A stretch of 43,022 nt of DNA from Phycisphaeraceae bacterium (GTDB taxonomy: Bacteria > Planctomycetota > Phycisphaerae > Phycisphaerales > Zrk34), in assembly GCA_028282685.1 (NCBI GenBank), contig JANQHK010000121.1, forward strand, positions 1-43,022, given 5' to 3'. This document shows positions 1 to 7,353 of this stretch, one piece after another. A program made the translations under genes and the position numbers. The notes beneath the pieces were generated by a model, which saw nothing but the letters and a program-made list of their open reading frames with translations, made no database searches and was not told the DNA's origin. Position 1 is the stretch's first letter. The number at the start of each line of letters is the position of its first letter.

Positions 1-822
1 CCCGCTCCCGCGCCCGCGCCGATCACCCGGGTCAGTGTCGAACCGCGCCCAGCCCCGCAGCACGCGGTCTATCCCAAGCCCGCCCCGCCCGCCAAGACGA
101 TGACGCGCCAGGAACTGGCCGAAAAACTGACCGGCAAACTCAACGCCGATCTGTCCGGCTCCGCCGCCATCCGTCCGTACATTCAGCGTGCGGCGATGTC
201 GGTGATCGACCCGAGATTCGAGTTGACGGAGGCAGACCTCAGCGGGCTGACCCCGGGCGAGCGCAAACTGGCGCTGGATTACCAGAGGATGTTCACGCGG
301 CTGGGGCGCGAGTTGGGACGCACCGGCACCGAGGACCGCGAGTTACTGATCGACACCGCCGTCGCACTCGCCGAGCAGATCGAGCAGGCGCAGTCGTTGA
401 CGATCCGCACGGCCCGGCTGTGCAAAAGCGTCAAGGGATTCGGCGTTTACGAACCGCTGCCGAGCCGAAGCTTCATGGTCGGGCGGACCCACCCGATGAT
501 CGTCTACGCCGAGTTGGACCATTTCACCAGTCGGGTCGACGCCAACGGCGACCACGTCGTCAAACTCACTCAGGAACTGGTGCTCTACAACGCCTCGGAC
601 GGGCTGGCCGTCTGGCGGCAGGCGCCGGTGAAGATCGTCGACGCCTCGCGCAACCGCCGGCGGGATTTCTTCGTCGTGCAGATCATCCGCCTGTCGGACC
701 GGCTGACCGTCGGCAAGTACATGCTCAAACTGTCGGTCACCGACGAGCAGGGCCAACAGGTCGACGAAGCGAGCATCCCCATCGAAATCGTGGCCGACCC
801 GAAACTGACGATTGGACCCTAA
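1..822 (+). CDS. Unrecognised protein, 5' end outside the window
   Basis: The reading frame is open from the first base to a TAA, so this is the C-terminal 273 codons of a longer gene; an ATG at 100 exists but the coding frame clearly continues upstream of it. The visible part begins with a Pro/Ala-rich stretch of about 33 residues that looks like a flexible linker, then an alpha-helical segment, and then a beta-rich C-terminal region of about 120 residues. I do not recognise a family. The end lies 63 bp before pyrR, which has its own -10 box, so the two are probably separate transcripts. Composition matches the neighbouring core genes. Confidence 0.75.
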   Translation, partial: PAPAPAPITRVSVEPRPAPQHAVYPKPAPPAKTMTRQELAEKLTGKLNADLSGSAAIRPYIQRAAMSVIDPRFELTEADLSGLTPGERKLALDYQRMFTRLGRELGRTGTEDRELLIDTAVALAEQIEQAQSLTIRTARLCKSVKGFGVYEPLPSRSFMVGRTHPMIVYAELDHFTSRVDANGDHVVKLTQELVLYNASDGLAVWRQAPVKIVDASRNRRRDFFVVQIIRLSDRLTVGKYMLKLSVTDEQGQQVDEASIPIEIVADPKLTIGP

Positions 823-872
823 ACCCGGGCGCCGGGGGGCCACGGCTGGCTGATCGACCCGGGCGATTGTGT

Positions 873-878
873 TACCAT
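873..878 (+). promoter_or_regulatory. -10 box of pyrR, probably leaderless start
   Basis: TACCAT is preceded by TG one base upstream (extended -10) and followed by only seven bases before the pyrR ATG, so transcription would start at or next to the A of the start codon. No Shine-Dalgarno sequence can fit. No convincing -35 is seen. Confidence 0.5.
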
Positions 879-885
879 ATTCGCC

Positions 886-1425
886 ATGCAGGTTTTGGCC
901 GACGCGAAACAGATGCAGGCGATGGTCCGGCGGCTGTCGCGGGAGATCGACGCCCGGCGCAACGAGGGCGAACCTTGGGCGGTCGTCGGCATCCGCAGCC
1001 GCGGCGACATCCTCGCCCAGCGCCTTGCCAAGCTGCTGAAGATCGATCTCACCGGCTCGGTCGATATCACCCTCTACCGCGATGACCTCTCGGAAGTCGG
1101 CCCGCAACCGGTGGTCCGCACCACCGAAATCGACTTCGACGTGGACGGCGTGAACATCCTGTTGGTCGACGATGTGATCATGAGCGGCCGATCGGCGCGC
1201 GCGGCGCTGCAATCGCTGGTGGATTTCGGTCGGCCCCGTTGCGTGCAACTGGCGGTGCTGGTCGACCGGGGCGAACGCGAGCTGCCCATCGCCGCCGATT
1301 ACGTCGGCATGACCGTCACCGCCGCCGACAGCCAGCTCGTGGAGGTGCGCCTCACCCCGACCGACCCCGACGATGAGATCGTGCTGTTCGATCGCCCCCG
1401 AACCCAAGCGGAGTCAAGCAAGTGA
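886..1425 (+). CDS. pyrR: PyrR: pyrimidine operon regulator / uracil phosphoribosyltransferase
   Basis: A 179-residue type I phosphoribosyltransferase of usual PyrR length. The PRPP-binding loop ILLVDDVIMSGRSARAAL lies at residues 91-108 and the PyrR-type segment GIRSRGDILAQRL at 35-47. In the family the protein binds pyr mRNA in response to UMP and can convert uracil plus PRPP to UMP. It overlaps pyrB by 4 bp (GTGA), so the two are translationally coupled. Because the -10 box is 7 bp from the ATG there is no room for a PyrR-binding leader in front of this operon, so any attenuation by PyrR must act elsewhere, or only the enzyme role is kept. The function is firm; the regulatory role here is inferred. 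Confidence 0.93.
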   Translation: MQVLADAKQMQAMVRRLSREIDARRNEGEPWAVVGIRSRGDILAQRLAKLLKIDLTGSVDITLYRDDLSEVGPQPVVRTTEIDFDVDGVNILLVDDVIMSGRSARAALQSLVDFGRPRCVQLAVLVDRGERELPIAADYVGMTVTAADSQLVEVRLTPTDPDDEIVLFDRPRTQAESSK

Positions 1426-2402
1426 GCCCGGCCAAGACCCCCGACTACATCTGGCCGCACCGGCACCTGCTGGGACTGGAGCATTTGAGCGGCGAGGACA
1501 TCCGCTTCCTGCTGCGGACCGCGCAGGGTTTCGAGGAAGTGTCGACGCGCAGCGTCAAGAAAGTCCCCGCCCTGCGCGGCAAGGTCGTGGTCAATCTCTT
1601 CTTCGAGCCCTCCACGCGCACGCTCAACAGCTTCCACCTGGCGGCCAGTCGGCTTTCGGCCGACGTGATCAACTTTACCGCCTCGTCCAGTTCGGCCAAG
1701 AAGGGCGAAACGCTGCGCGACACGGCGCGGAACATCGAAGCCATGGGCGTGGACGTGATCGTCTGCCGGCACAGCCAGAGCGGCGCCGCGGAGCTGGTGA
1801 CGCGCTGCGTGGACTGCGCGGTGATCAACGCCGGGGACGGGCAACACGAACACCCCACCCAGGGCCTGCTCGATGCGTTTACGATCGGCCAGCGCACCGG
1901 CCGCGATGATTTCGACTTCTCCGGGCTGACCGTCGCCATCGTCGGCGACATCAACCACTCGCGCGTGGCCCGCTCCAACGTATACGGCCTGAACAAACTG
2001 GGAGCAAAGGTAATCCTGGTCGGCCCGCCGACCCTGCTCAGCGGTGGATTTGAATCGGCCGGGTGTGAAATCTGCCACGATCTCGATGCCGTGCTCGACC
2101 GCGTGGACGTGATAAACATGCTGCGCGTGCAGTTCGAGCGGCTGACCAGCCAGGCGTTTCCCTCGGCGCGGGAATACACCGCCCTGTTCGGCCTGACGCG
2201 CCAGCGCCTGAAAAAGATGAAGAAGAACGTGCTGGTGATGCATCCGGGGCCGATCAACCGCGGCCTGGAAATCGAATCCGAAGTCGCCGACGGACCCAAC
2301 TCCGCCATCCTCCAGCAGGTGACCAACGGCCTGGCGGTGCGCATGGCCGCGCTGTTCCTCGTCCACGGCGCCGGTGTCACGGAAGGCGCCCATGTCGAGT
2401 GA
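1422..2402 (+). CDS. pyrB: Aspartate carbamoyltransferase catalytic subunit
   Basis: A 326-residue PyrB that condenses carbamoyl phosphate with aspartate, the committed step of UMP synthesis in the cytoplasm. The carbamoyl-phosphate loop FFEPSTRT is at residues 60-67, and the HPTQGLLD motif follows near 142. The GTG start overlaps the pyrR stop by 4 bp. The 3' end overlaps gmk by 11 bp. No pyrC or pyrI follows, so later pathway enzymes are encoded elsewhere. Confidence 0.96.
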   Translation: MSPAKTPDYIWPHRHLLGLEHLSGEDIRFLLRTAQGFEEVSTRSVKKVPALRGKVVVNLFFEPSTRTLNSFHLAASRLSADVINFTASSSSAKKGETLRDTARNIEAMGVDVIVCRHSQSGAAELVTRCVDCAVINAGDGQHEHPTQGLLDAFTIGQRTGRDDFDFSGLTVAIVGDINHSRVARSNVYGLNKLGAKVILVGPPTLLSGGFESAGCEICHDLDAVLDRVDVINMLRVQFERLTSQAFPSAREYTALFGLTRQRLKKMKKNVLVMHPGPINRGLEIESEVADGPNSAILQQVTNGLAVRMAALFLVHGAGVTEGAHVE

Positions 2403-2973
2403 GCGAGGTGGATTACTGTTAGTCATCTCCGGCCCGTCCGGAGTGGGCAAGAGCACGATCAGCCGGGCGGTGCTCCAACGGTTGAACGCGGTGTTCAGCG
2501 TTTCGATGACCACGCGCCCTCAGTCGTCCATGGAAACCGATGATGTGGATTACGACTTCGTCACTGCCGAGCGCTTTCAGCAGGCCATCGACAAAGACGA
2601 GTTGCTGGAGTGGGCCGAGGTATTCAGCCATCGCTACGGCACACCGCGCCAGCCGGTGACCGAACAACTGAAATCCGGGCATGTCGTTCTTCTGGAAATC
2701 GACGTGCAGGGCGCAGTGCAGGTGCGCAAAAAGTTTCCCGAAGCACTGATGCTCTTTATCCTGCCTCCGGGCAAAGAAAAACTGCTGGAGCGGCTCCGGG
2801 GGCGGGCCCGGGAAGATGAGCAGGTGATCCAGCGACGTTACGCCGAGGCCCAGTGCGAAATGCATGCCGCCCAGGCCAGCGGTGTGTACGATCATTTCCT
2901 GGTCAACGACGATCTGAACCTCGCCATCGAACGCGCCGTCGATATCATCGAGGAATGGCGCAAACGGACATGA
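2392..2973 (+). CDS. gmk: Guanylate kinase
   Basis: A 193-residue guanylate kinase that phosphorylates GMP to GDP. The P-loop SGPSGVGKST is at residues 13-22, followed by the GMP-binding region (TTRP, DDVDYDFV, GTP) and a lid with paired arginines. I chose the ATG at 2392, inside the end of pyrB, because GGAAGG lies 7 bp upstream and the family N-terminus starts there. An earlier in-frame start at 2374 would add six residues of PyrB overlap. It shares a 4-bp ATGA overlap with nnrE. Confidence 0.95.
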   Translation: MSSERGGLLLVISGPSGVGKSTISRAVLQRLNAVFSVSMTTRPQSSMETDDVDYDFVTAERFQQAIDKDELLEWAEVFSHRYGTPRQPVTEQLKSGHVVLLEIDVQGAVQVRKKFPEALMLFILPPGKEKLLERLRGRAREDEQVIQRRYAEAQCEMHAAQASGVYDHFLVNDDLNLAIERAVDIIEEWRKRT

Positions 2974-3710
2974 CCGAGACCACCGGCCAACCGGTTTTCA
3001 CGCGCCAGGACGTGCGCGCCCTCGATGCCGAAGCGATCGAGCGGTATGGCATTCCGGGCATCGTGCTGATGGAAAACGCCGGTCGGGCTCTGGCGGACGA
3101 AGCGTTGCGCATGCTGCCGGATCAGCCGCGCCGTGCGGCATTGATTCTTTGCGGACCGGGCAACAACGGCGGAGATGGGTTCGTGGCCGCACGCCACCTG
3201 CACAACGCCGAGGTCGATGTCACCGTCGTCCACTTCCACCCCGCCGACCAATACGCCGGCGACGCGCGGGTCCACCTCGACATCATCCGTAAAATGGAGT
3301 TGGCGTTACTCCAGGCCGGGGACGAGCCGATCGAGGCGCTGCGTCAAGCCGGACGGAGCGATCTGATCCTCGACTGTCTTTTTGGAACCGGATTGACCCG
3401 GCGCGTCCGGCATCCGCTCGATGCGGTGATCCGTTGGATCAATCACCAGTCGTCGCCGATCCTGGCCTGCGACATTCCCTCGGGCCTGGATTGCGACACG
3501 GGCCAACCGCTCGGCGCGGCGGTCCAGGCCAATGCGACGGTCACGTTCGCAGGTATTAAGAAAGGATTTGCCTCATCGGAGACGAAAAGGTTTACGGGGC
3601 GCATCGTCGTTGGTAATATCGGCGTTCCCATCGCCCTGTTACGGCAATGGGATGCACGGAAGAGGACAGACCAACGGCTGGATAGGCCCCCAGAGGGAAA
3701 CGTATCGTGA
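2970..3710 (+). CDS. nnrE: NAD(P)H-hydrate epimerase (YjeF N-terminal domain only)
   Basis: This 246-residue protein is the stand-alone epimerase of nicotinamide-nucleotide repair, which interconverts R and S hydrates of NAD(P)H. Visible are GPGNNGGDG (the nucleotide/phosphate loop), DCLFGTGL, SGLDCDTGQ and the TVTFAGIKKGF segment, all typical of YjeF_N. There is no C-terminal ADP/ATP-dependent dehydratase domain, so NnrD must be separate. The ATG at 2970 overlaps the gmk stop (ATGA); ATG 2955 is possible but would sit almost on top of the GAGGA. The 3' end overlaps the next gene by GTGA. Confidence 0.92.
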   Translation: MTETTGQPVFTRQDVRALDAEAIERYGIPGIVLMENAGRALADEALRMLPDQPRRAALILCGPGNNGGDGFVAARHLHNAEVDVTVVHFHPADQYAGDARVHLDIIRKMELALLQAGDEPIEALRQAGRSDLILDCLFGTGLTRRVRHPLDAVIRWINHQSSPILACDIPSGLDCDTGQPLGAAVQANATVTFAGIKKGFASSETKRFTGRIVVGNIGVPIALLRQWDARKRTDQRLDRPPEGNVS

Positions 3711-4012
3711 AACTGTTTGTGGGCAACTTCGATCCGAAAGTGAAATCCGAGGGATTGACCGCGCTGTTTTCCAAGTTCGGTGAAGTGAGCTCCAGCTACA
3801 TCATCAAGGACAAAAAGACCGGCGAATCGAAAGGGTACGGCTTTGTCATCATGGAAGATGAAAAGCAGGCCGAGGCCGCCATCAAGGCGCTGCACGGTTT
3901 GGATGTCAAGGGGATGAATCTGATCGTCAGCGTCGCCCGAGACAAAAACAGCAAGCCCGAAAAGCCCAAGCCGGACAAGTCCGCCCGGCCAGCCAAACCC
4001 ACCCGGCGGTAA
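3707..4012 (+). CDS. Small RRM RNA-binding protein
   Basis: A 101-residue protein with one RNA recognition motif: RNP2 is LFVGNF at residues 3-8 and RNP1 is KGYGFVIM at 42-49. A basic Lys/Pro/Arg tail fills residues 84-101. Such single-RRM proteins are common in cyanobacteria and Planctomycetes and bind single-stranded RNA; a target cannot be read from sequence. The GTG start overlaps nnrE by 4 bp and has GAGGGA about 8 bp upstream, so it is the last gene of the pyrR-led run. It converges on the next gene with 6 bp between stop codons. Confidence 0.92.
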   Translation: MKLFVGNFDPKVKSEGLTALFSKFGEVSSSYIIKDKKTGESKGYGFVIMEDEKQAEAAIKALHGLDVKGMNLIVSVARDKNSKPEKPKPDKSARPAKPTRR

Positions 4013-4018
4013 TCCCAC

Positions 4019-5125
4019 TCACAAGCCGATGAATTGACTGTACGCGGCGCGAGCGATGGCGACATCGCGCGTGCCCTGTATGATCGCCCGCCCGTCGGCA
4101 AACAACGTCAGACACAGCGGTTCATCCCGGTACGACAATTCCGCACGCAAGGTAAAAGGTGTGACCATCACCGCGCCCTGCGAACGTATGGCGGCGGCTA
4201 TCTTTTCAAAATCCACACGAGGCGTTAACTCCTCCGCGCCTTCTGCGCTCGCTCCCTGCGGCAGGACCTGTACGGCCATGCGCCCGCATATCGTGGTGGT
4301 TTGCGATCCCGCCGAGCGATCCAGGTAATCCAAGCGACGTGTCGCACAGCAGGGACAATCCGTCCGCCGTGCCGCGCCAATGTCCATCGCGCCGGTCCGA
4401 CCCGACCAGACCTCCCACTGGCGCAGGCGCCGGTCCACTGACGCCCAATCGCCCAGCAGCATCTTGATTGCCTCGACGGCCTGGGCCGAGGCCACCATCC
4501 AGGCGACCGGACCCAACACGCCGGCGGTATCGCACGTCGGCTGCGAACCGGGCGGCGGAGGCGAATCAAACAGGCACCGCAGGCAAGCCGTCACCAGCCC
4601 CGCGCGCTCCCAGGGCGTATCTTCTGCGGCGGTGTGCGGCAGGACATTCATCTGCATGCCCTCGGCGCCCACCGCCCCGCCGTACACCCACGGCAAGCCC
4701 AGACGAACCGAAGCATCGTTGATCAGGAATCGCGTTTCATAATTGTCGGTGCCGTCGAGAATGACCTGAGCCCCGTCGGCAATTTTCAGAATGTTACCCG
4801 GATGCACATCGGCAACCAGTGATTCAACCGCCACCTGCGGATTGATCGCAGCCAGTTTGCGGCGCGCCGCTTCGGCCTTGGGCGTGGCCCGGTCGGCATC
4901 GTCCTGATCGAACAGCGACTGGCGATGCAGGTTGGTCGGCTCGACGAAATCCCGGTCCACCAGGCGCACGCAGCCCACCCCGGCGCGCACCAGCAACTCC
5001 GCCGCCACCGAACCCAGCGCCCCGCAGCCGATCACCAGCGCGGTGGATTGACCCAGCCGGCGCTGGCCGGTTTCGCCGATGGGCTCCAGAAGCATCTGGC
5101 GTTGGTATCGTGTGATATCGGTCAT
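4019..5125 (-). CDS. E1-like adenylyltransferase, ThiF/MoeB/HesA family
   Basis: A 368-residue enzyme that in this family adenylates the C-terminal glycine of a ubiquitin-like sulfur carrier (ThiS, MoaD or similar). Evidence: the nucleotide loop VIGCGALGS near residues 31-39, the DRD, R and Q residues of the ATP site, DGTDNYETRF, and TCDTAGVLGP with the catalytic-type cysteine. Two CxxC pairs (CLRC and CPCC) would hold zinc. The C-terminal ~65 residues (LFADGRAIIQGT onward) match the small extra domain of some Bacillus-type ThiF proteins. I chose the ATG at 5125; a TTG at 5158 would add 11 residues. No sulfur carrier gene is adjacent, so thiamine versus molybdopterin cannot be decided. Confidence 0.88.
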   Translation of the reverse strand: MTDITRYQRQMLLEPIGETGQRRLGQSTALVIGCGALGSVAAELLVRAGVGCVRLVDRDFVEPTNLHRQSLFDQDDADRATPKAEAARRKLAAINPQVAVESLVADVHPGNILKIADGAQVILDGTDNYETRFLINDASVRLGLPWVYGGAVGAEGMQMNVLPHTAAEDTPWERAGLVTACLRCLFDSPPPPGSQPTCDTAGVLGPVAWMVASAQAVEAIKMLLGDWASVDRRLRQWEVWSGRTGAMDIGAARRTDCPCCATRRLDYLDRSAGSQTTTICGRMAVQVLPQGASAEGAEELTPRVDFEKIAAAIRSQGAVMVTPFTLRAELSYRDEPLCLTLFADGRAIIQGTRDVAIARAAYSQFIGL

Positions 5126-5186
5126 GGAATCGGGCAAGGCCCCATCGCTCAGCGGCAAGCGCGGACCAACGCATGAAGCCGAGCGA

Positions 5187-6095
5187 TCATTTCTTCTTTT
5201 TCGGCGGTTCCCACTGGCGGCCGCTCAGCAGCGTCGTGAGTTGATCGATCTTCTCCGCCTTCATACCCAGATTCCTGTTCTTGATATGCAACTGATTCTT
5301 TTTGTTGATCTCGCATTTTTCTGTGGCGGAGATCGACATATAGCGTGCTAAAGACTTGATGCGCGCGATCAGTTTGCTGCGAACCGAGTTGCTCAGTCGC
5401 TTATCAAAAGCATACTGCATGATCGTTTCATCAATCGGTTTAAGAAGACGATTGCCATGGAGATCTCCGGCCTTGCAGTGTCGATCGTAGCGCTCGACAT
5501 TCAACATCAATTCGAAACCGGGACCATGCGGCAAGGCCTCCTCCAGTTTGTCGTAATACTGAAACACAAAGTAGTTGGCGTCTTTAAACTGCTTACGCTT
5601 GTCCTCGTAGAGTACGAGGTACTTGTTCACCTGGGCCCTGTCGGCCTTGGTGAGCACTTTGCCTTTATATCGATCCAAGGCGGACATATGGGCCGAGCTG
5701 AGCCCGACATAGGGCGCCAGTTGCGGCAGGGAGCGCAGCAGTTTTGCGAATTCATCTTCGGTCAGTTGCAGATCGCCGGGCAAATAGCTAATCAGGTGAA
5801 AACGGATATAACCGTCGACGGCGGGATTGGAGTCCAGCCGGTTCGAACCCAACTGGCGCAGCACATCCCCACGGTCGCTTTCGGTTTCGGCAATCATCGC
5901 AGCCGCTTTGCTTTCCAGAGGCCAGTTATAATTCTGCTTTACGGCCTTGTCGGCCTCCTTGGCCAATGCACGAACGGCTTGGCGCAGTGTCGGCTTGCGC
6001 TCGGGCGATTGGGCCAAACCAGCCGCCTGGAGCGACATGACGGCCAGCAGCGCCAGCGTCAACATTCCAACGCGCGTCGATAACGGGTATCGCAT
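5187..6095 (-). CDS. Unrecognised exported protein
   Basis: A 302-residue protein with a clear signal peptide (residues 1-29, cleavage after LQAAGLAQ). The mature part is mostly alpha-helical and charged, with many Lys and Asp, and ends in PPKKKK. I see no catalytic motif or known domain. GAGGTGG lies at good distance before the ATG. It sits between the E1 enzyme and the rpsG terminator and is most likely its own transcript, since that terminator separates it from the ribosomal genes. Confidence 0.8.
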   Translation of the reverse strand: MRYPLSTRVGMLTLALLAVMSLQAAGLAQSPERKPTLRQAVRALAKEADKAVKQNYNWPLESKAAAMIAETESDRGDVLRQLGSNRLDSNPAVDGYIRFHLISYLPGDLQLTEDEFAKLLRSLPQLAPYVGLSSAHMSALDRYKGKVLTKADRAQVNKYLVLYEDKRKQFKDANYFVFQYYDKLEEALPHGPGFELMLNVERYDRHCKAGDLHGNRLLKPIDETIMQYAFDKRLSNSVRSKLIARIKSLARYMSISATEKCEINKKNQLHIKNRNLGMKAEKIDQLTTLLSGRQWEPPKKKK

Positions 6096-6167
6096 AATCC
6101 ACCTCGGCGTAACGATTTTCGACCGGCAGTAAGACGTCCTTCCCTACATGATAAGGGCTGGAACTAC

Positions 6168-6193
6168 AAAAAAAAACCCGGCGGAGGCCGGGT
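6168..6193 (-). terminator. Rho-independent terminator of rpsL-rpsG
   Basis: Read on the minus strand, CCCGGC and GCCGGG pair around CTCC and are followed by nine T. It lies 26 bp past the rpsG stop, so the ribosomal transcript ends here without fusA or tuf. Confidence 0.88.
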
Positions 6194-6218
6194 GGGGTAT
6201 CAAAAATCGGACATCGGC

Positions 6219-6695
6219 TCACCAGGCGAAGTGAGCGAAGGCCTTGTTGGCGTCGGCCATGCGGTGGGTCTGATCGCGGACATTCATCGCTTTGCCTTCG
6301 CCCTTGGCCGCATCCAGCAGTTCCTTGGCCAGCCGTTGGGCCATGGGTTTGCCCTTGTCGGCCCGGGCGGCGGTGATGATCCAACGGAACGCCAGCGACT
6401 GTTGACGACGGCGGTTCACCTGCATCGGCACCTGGTAGTTGGCGCCGCCGACACGCTTGGACCGCACCTCGACGCGCGGCTTGACGTTATCCACCGCCTT
6501 TTCAAAGATTTCGATCGCCGTGGGATCGCCCTTGGTGCGTTTCTCGATGATGTCGAAGGCGCCGTAAACCACGCGCTGGGCCGCGGCCTTCTTGCCGTCC
6601 CACATGATGCAGTTGATGAAACGCGAGAGAACCTTCGAACCGTGCACCGGATCGGGTCTGAGTTGTTCTTCGGCTTTGGTAATGCGACCGGCCAT
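6219..6695 (-). CDS. rpsG: 30S ribosomal protein S7
   Basis: A 158-residue S7, the primary 16S rRNA 3'-domain binder of the small subunit. Typical segments are visible: a start at MAGR followed by VLSRFINCIMWDGKK, VDNVKPRVEVRSKRVGGANYQVP and a final AHFAW. The ATG at 6695 has AGGAG 7 bp upstream, so the longer open frame to 6758 is not used. It is preceded by rpsL with an unusually long 165-bp gap and followed by a terminator. Confidence 0.97.
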   Translation of the reverse strand: MAGRITKAEEQLRPDPVHGSKVLSRFINCIMWDGKKAAAQRVVYGAFDIIEKRTKGDPTAIEIFEKAVDNVKPRVEVRSKRVGGANYQVPMQVNRRRQQSLAFRWIITAARADKGKPMAQRLAKELLDAAKGEGKAMNVRDQTHRMADANKAFAHFAW

Positions 6696-6786
6696 GAGAA
6701 TCTCCTTTGGCTCATCCGCCCCTATCGGGGCCGTTTGTTCACCGCCGCGCTCGGCCAAGGCGACGATTACTTGCCTGTTGAGTTTT

Positions 6787-6852
6787 CAGTTTTCCGTATT
6801 CAGTTTTCAGGAAGAGTGGGTCTGACCCCTGAATGCTGAACACGGAAAACTG
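6787..6852 (-). repeat. Long hairpin between rpsL and rpsG
   Basis: An 11-bp perfect outer stem (6787-6797 with 6842-6852) is extended by TTCAG/CTGAA and TTCAGG/CCTGAA. At the tip is the palindrome GGGTCTGACCC. The tip motif resembles palindromes next to REP/IS200-type transposases, from memory. It sits inside the ribosomal transcript and could be a mobile REP or a processing/attenuation hairpin. Confidence 0.7.
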
Positions 6853-6860
6853 CACACGGT

Positions 6861-7232
6861 TTACTTGCCTTTCTTGGCTCCGTACTTGCTGCGGGACTGC
6901 TTGCGGCCGTCCACACCCAGCGTATCCAACGAACCGCGGATGATGTGGTAGCGGACACCGGGCAGGTCACGCACACGACCGCCGCGCACCAGCACGATCG
7001 AGTGTTCCTGGAGGTTGTGTCCCTCGCCGGGGATGTAAGCGGTGATCTCCCGGCCGTTGCTCAGCCGCACACGGGCGATCTTGCGCAACGCCGAGTTCGG
7101 CTTCTTGGGCGTGGTCGTACGCACCTGCAGGCAGACGCCGCGGCGCTGCGGGCAGGCGAGAAGGTCGCGCACCTTACTCTTGGCCTTGGGAGATCGGCGG
7201 GACTTGCGGATCAACTGGTTGATCGTCGGCAT
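6861..7232 (-). CDS. rpsL: 30S ribosomal protein S12
   Basis: A 123-residue S12, part of the decoding centre. The streptomycin-region motif [13 protein letters not shown] is at residues 40-51, and [13 protein letters not shown] is at 84-96. The aspartate at about residue 89 corresponds to the E. coli Asp88 that RimO methylthiolates, and a rimO gene is present in this window. The ATG at 7232 has a GAGGTAG about 5 bp upstream. It leads a two-gene operon with rpsG. Confidence 0.98.
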   Translation of the reverse strand: MPTINQLIRKSRRSPKAKSKVRDLLACPQRRGVCLQVRTTTPKKPNSALRKIARVRLSNGREITAYIPGEGHNLQEHSIVLVRGGRVRDLPGVRYHIIRGSLDTLGVDGRKQSRSKYGAKKGK

Positions 7233-7264
7233 GGGCTACCTCTGTGGTCAAAAACGAGCCGAAT

Positions 7265-7294
7265 AGTGTACACAAACCACCCCCCGATTGGCAA
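7265..7294 (-). promoter_or_regulatory. Promoter of rpsL-rpsG
   Basis: On the minus strand TTGCCA, an 18-bp spacer and TACACT precede the rpsL ATG, giving a leader of about 25 bases. This is one of the few promoters here with a reasonable -35. Confidence 0.6.
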
Positions 7295-7353
7295 GGCGGC
7301 GAATTCCAGGAGATCAATCGGGCATTTGGCGGTCCAACCGGGGGGAATCCGCC

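Noticed and set aside
1299-2513. 404-codon open frame on the minus strand
   Set aside because: It is antisense to pyrB, which is certain.
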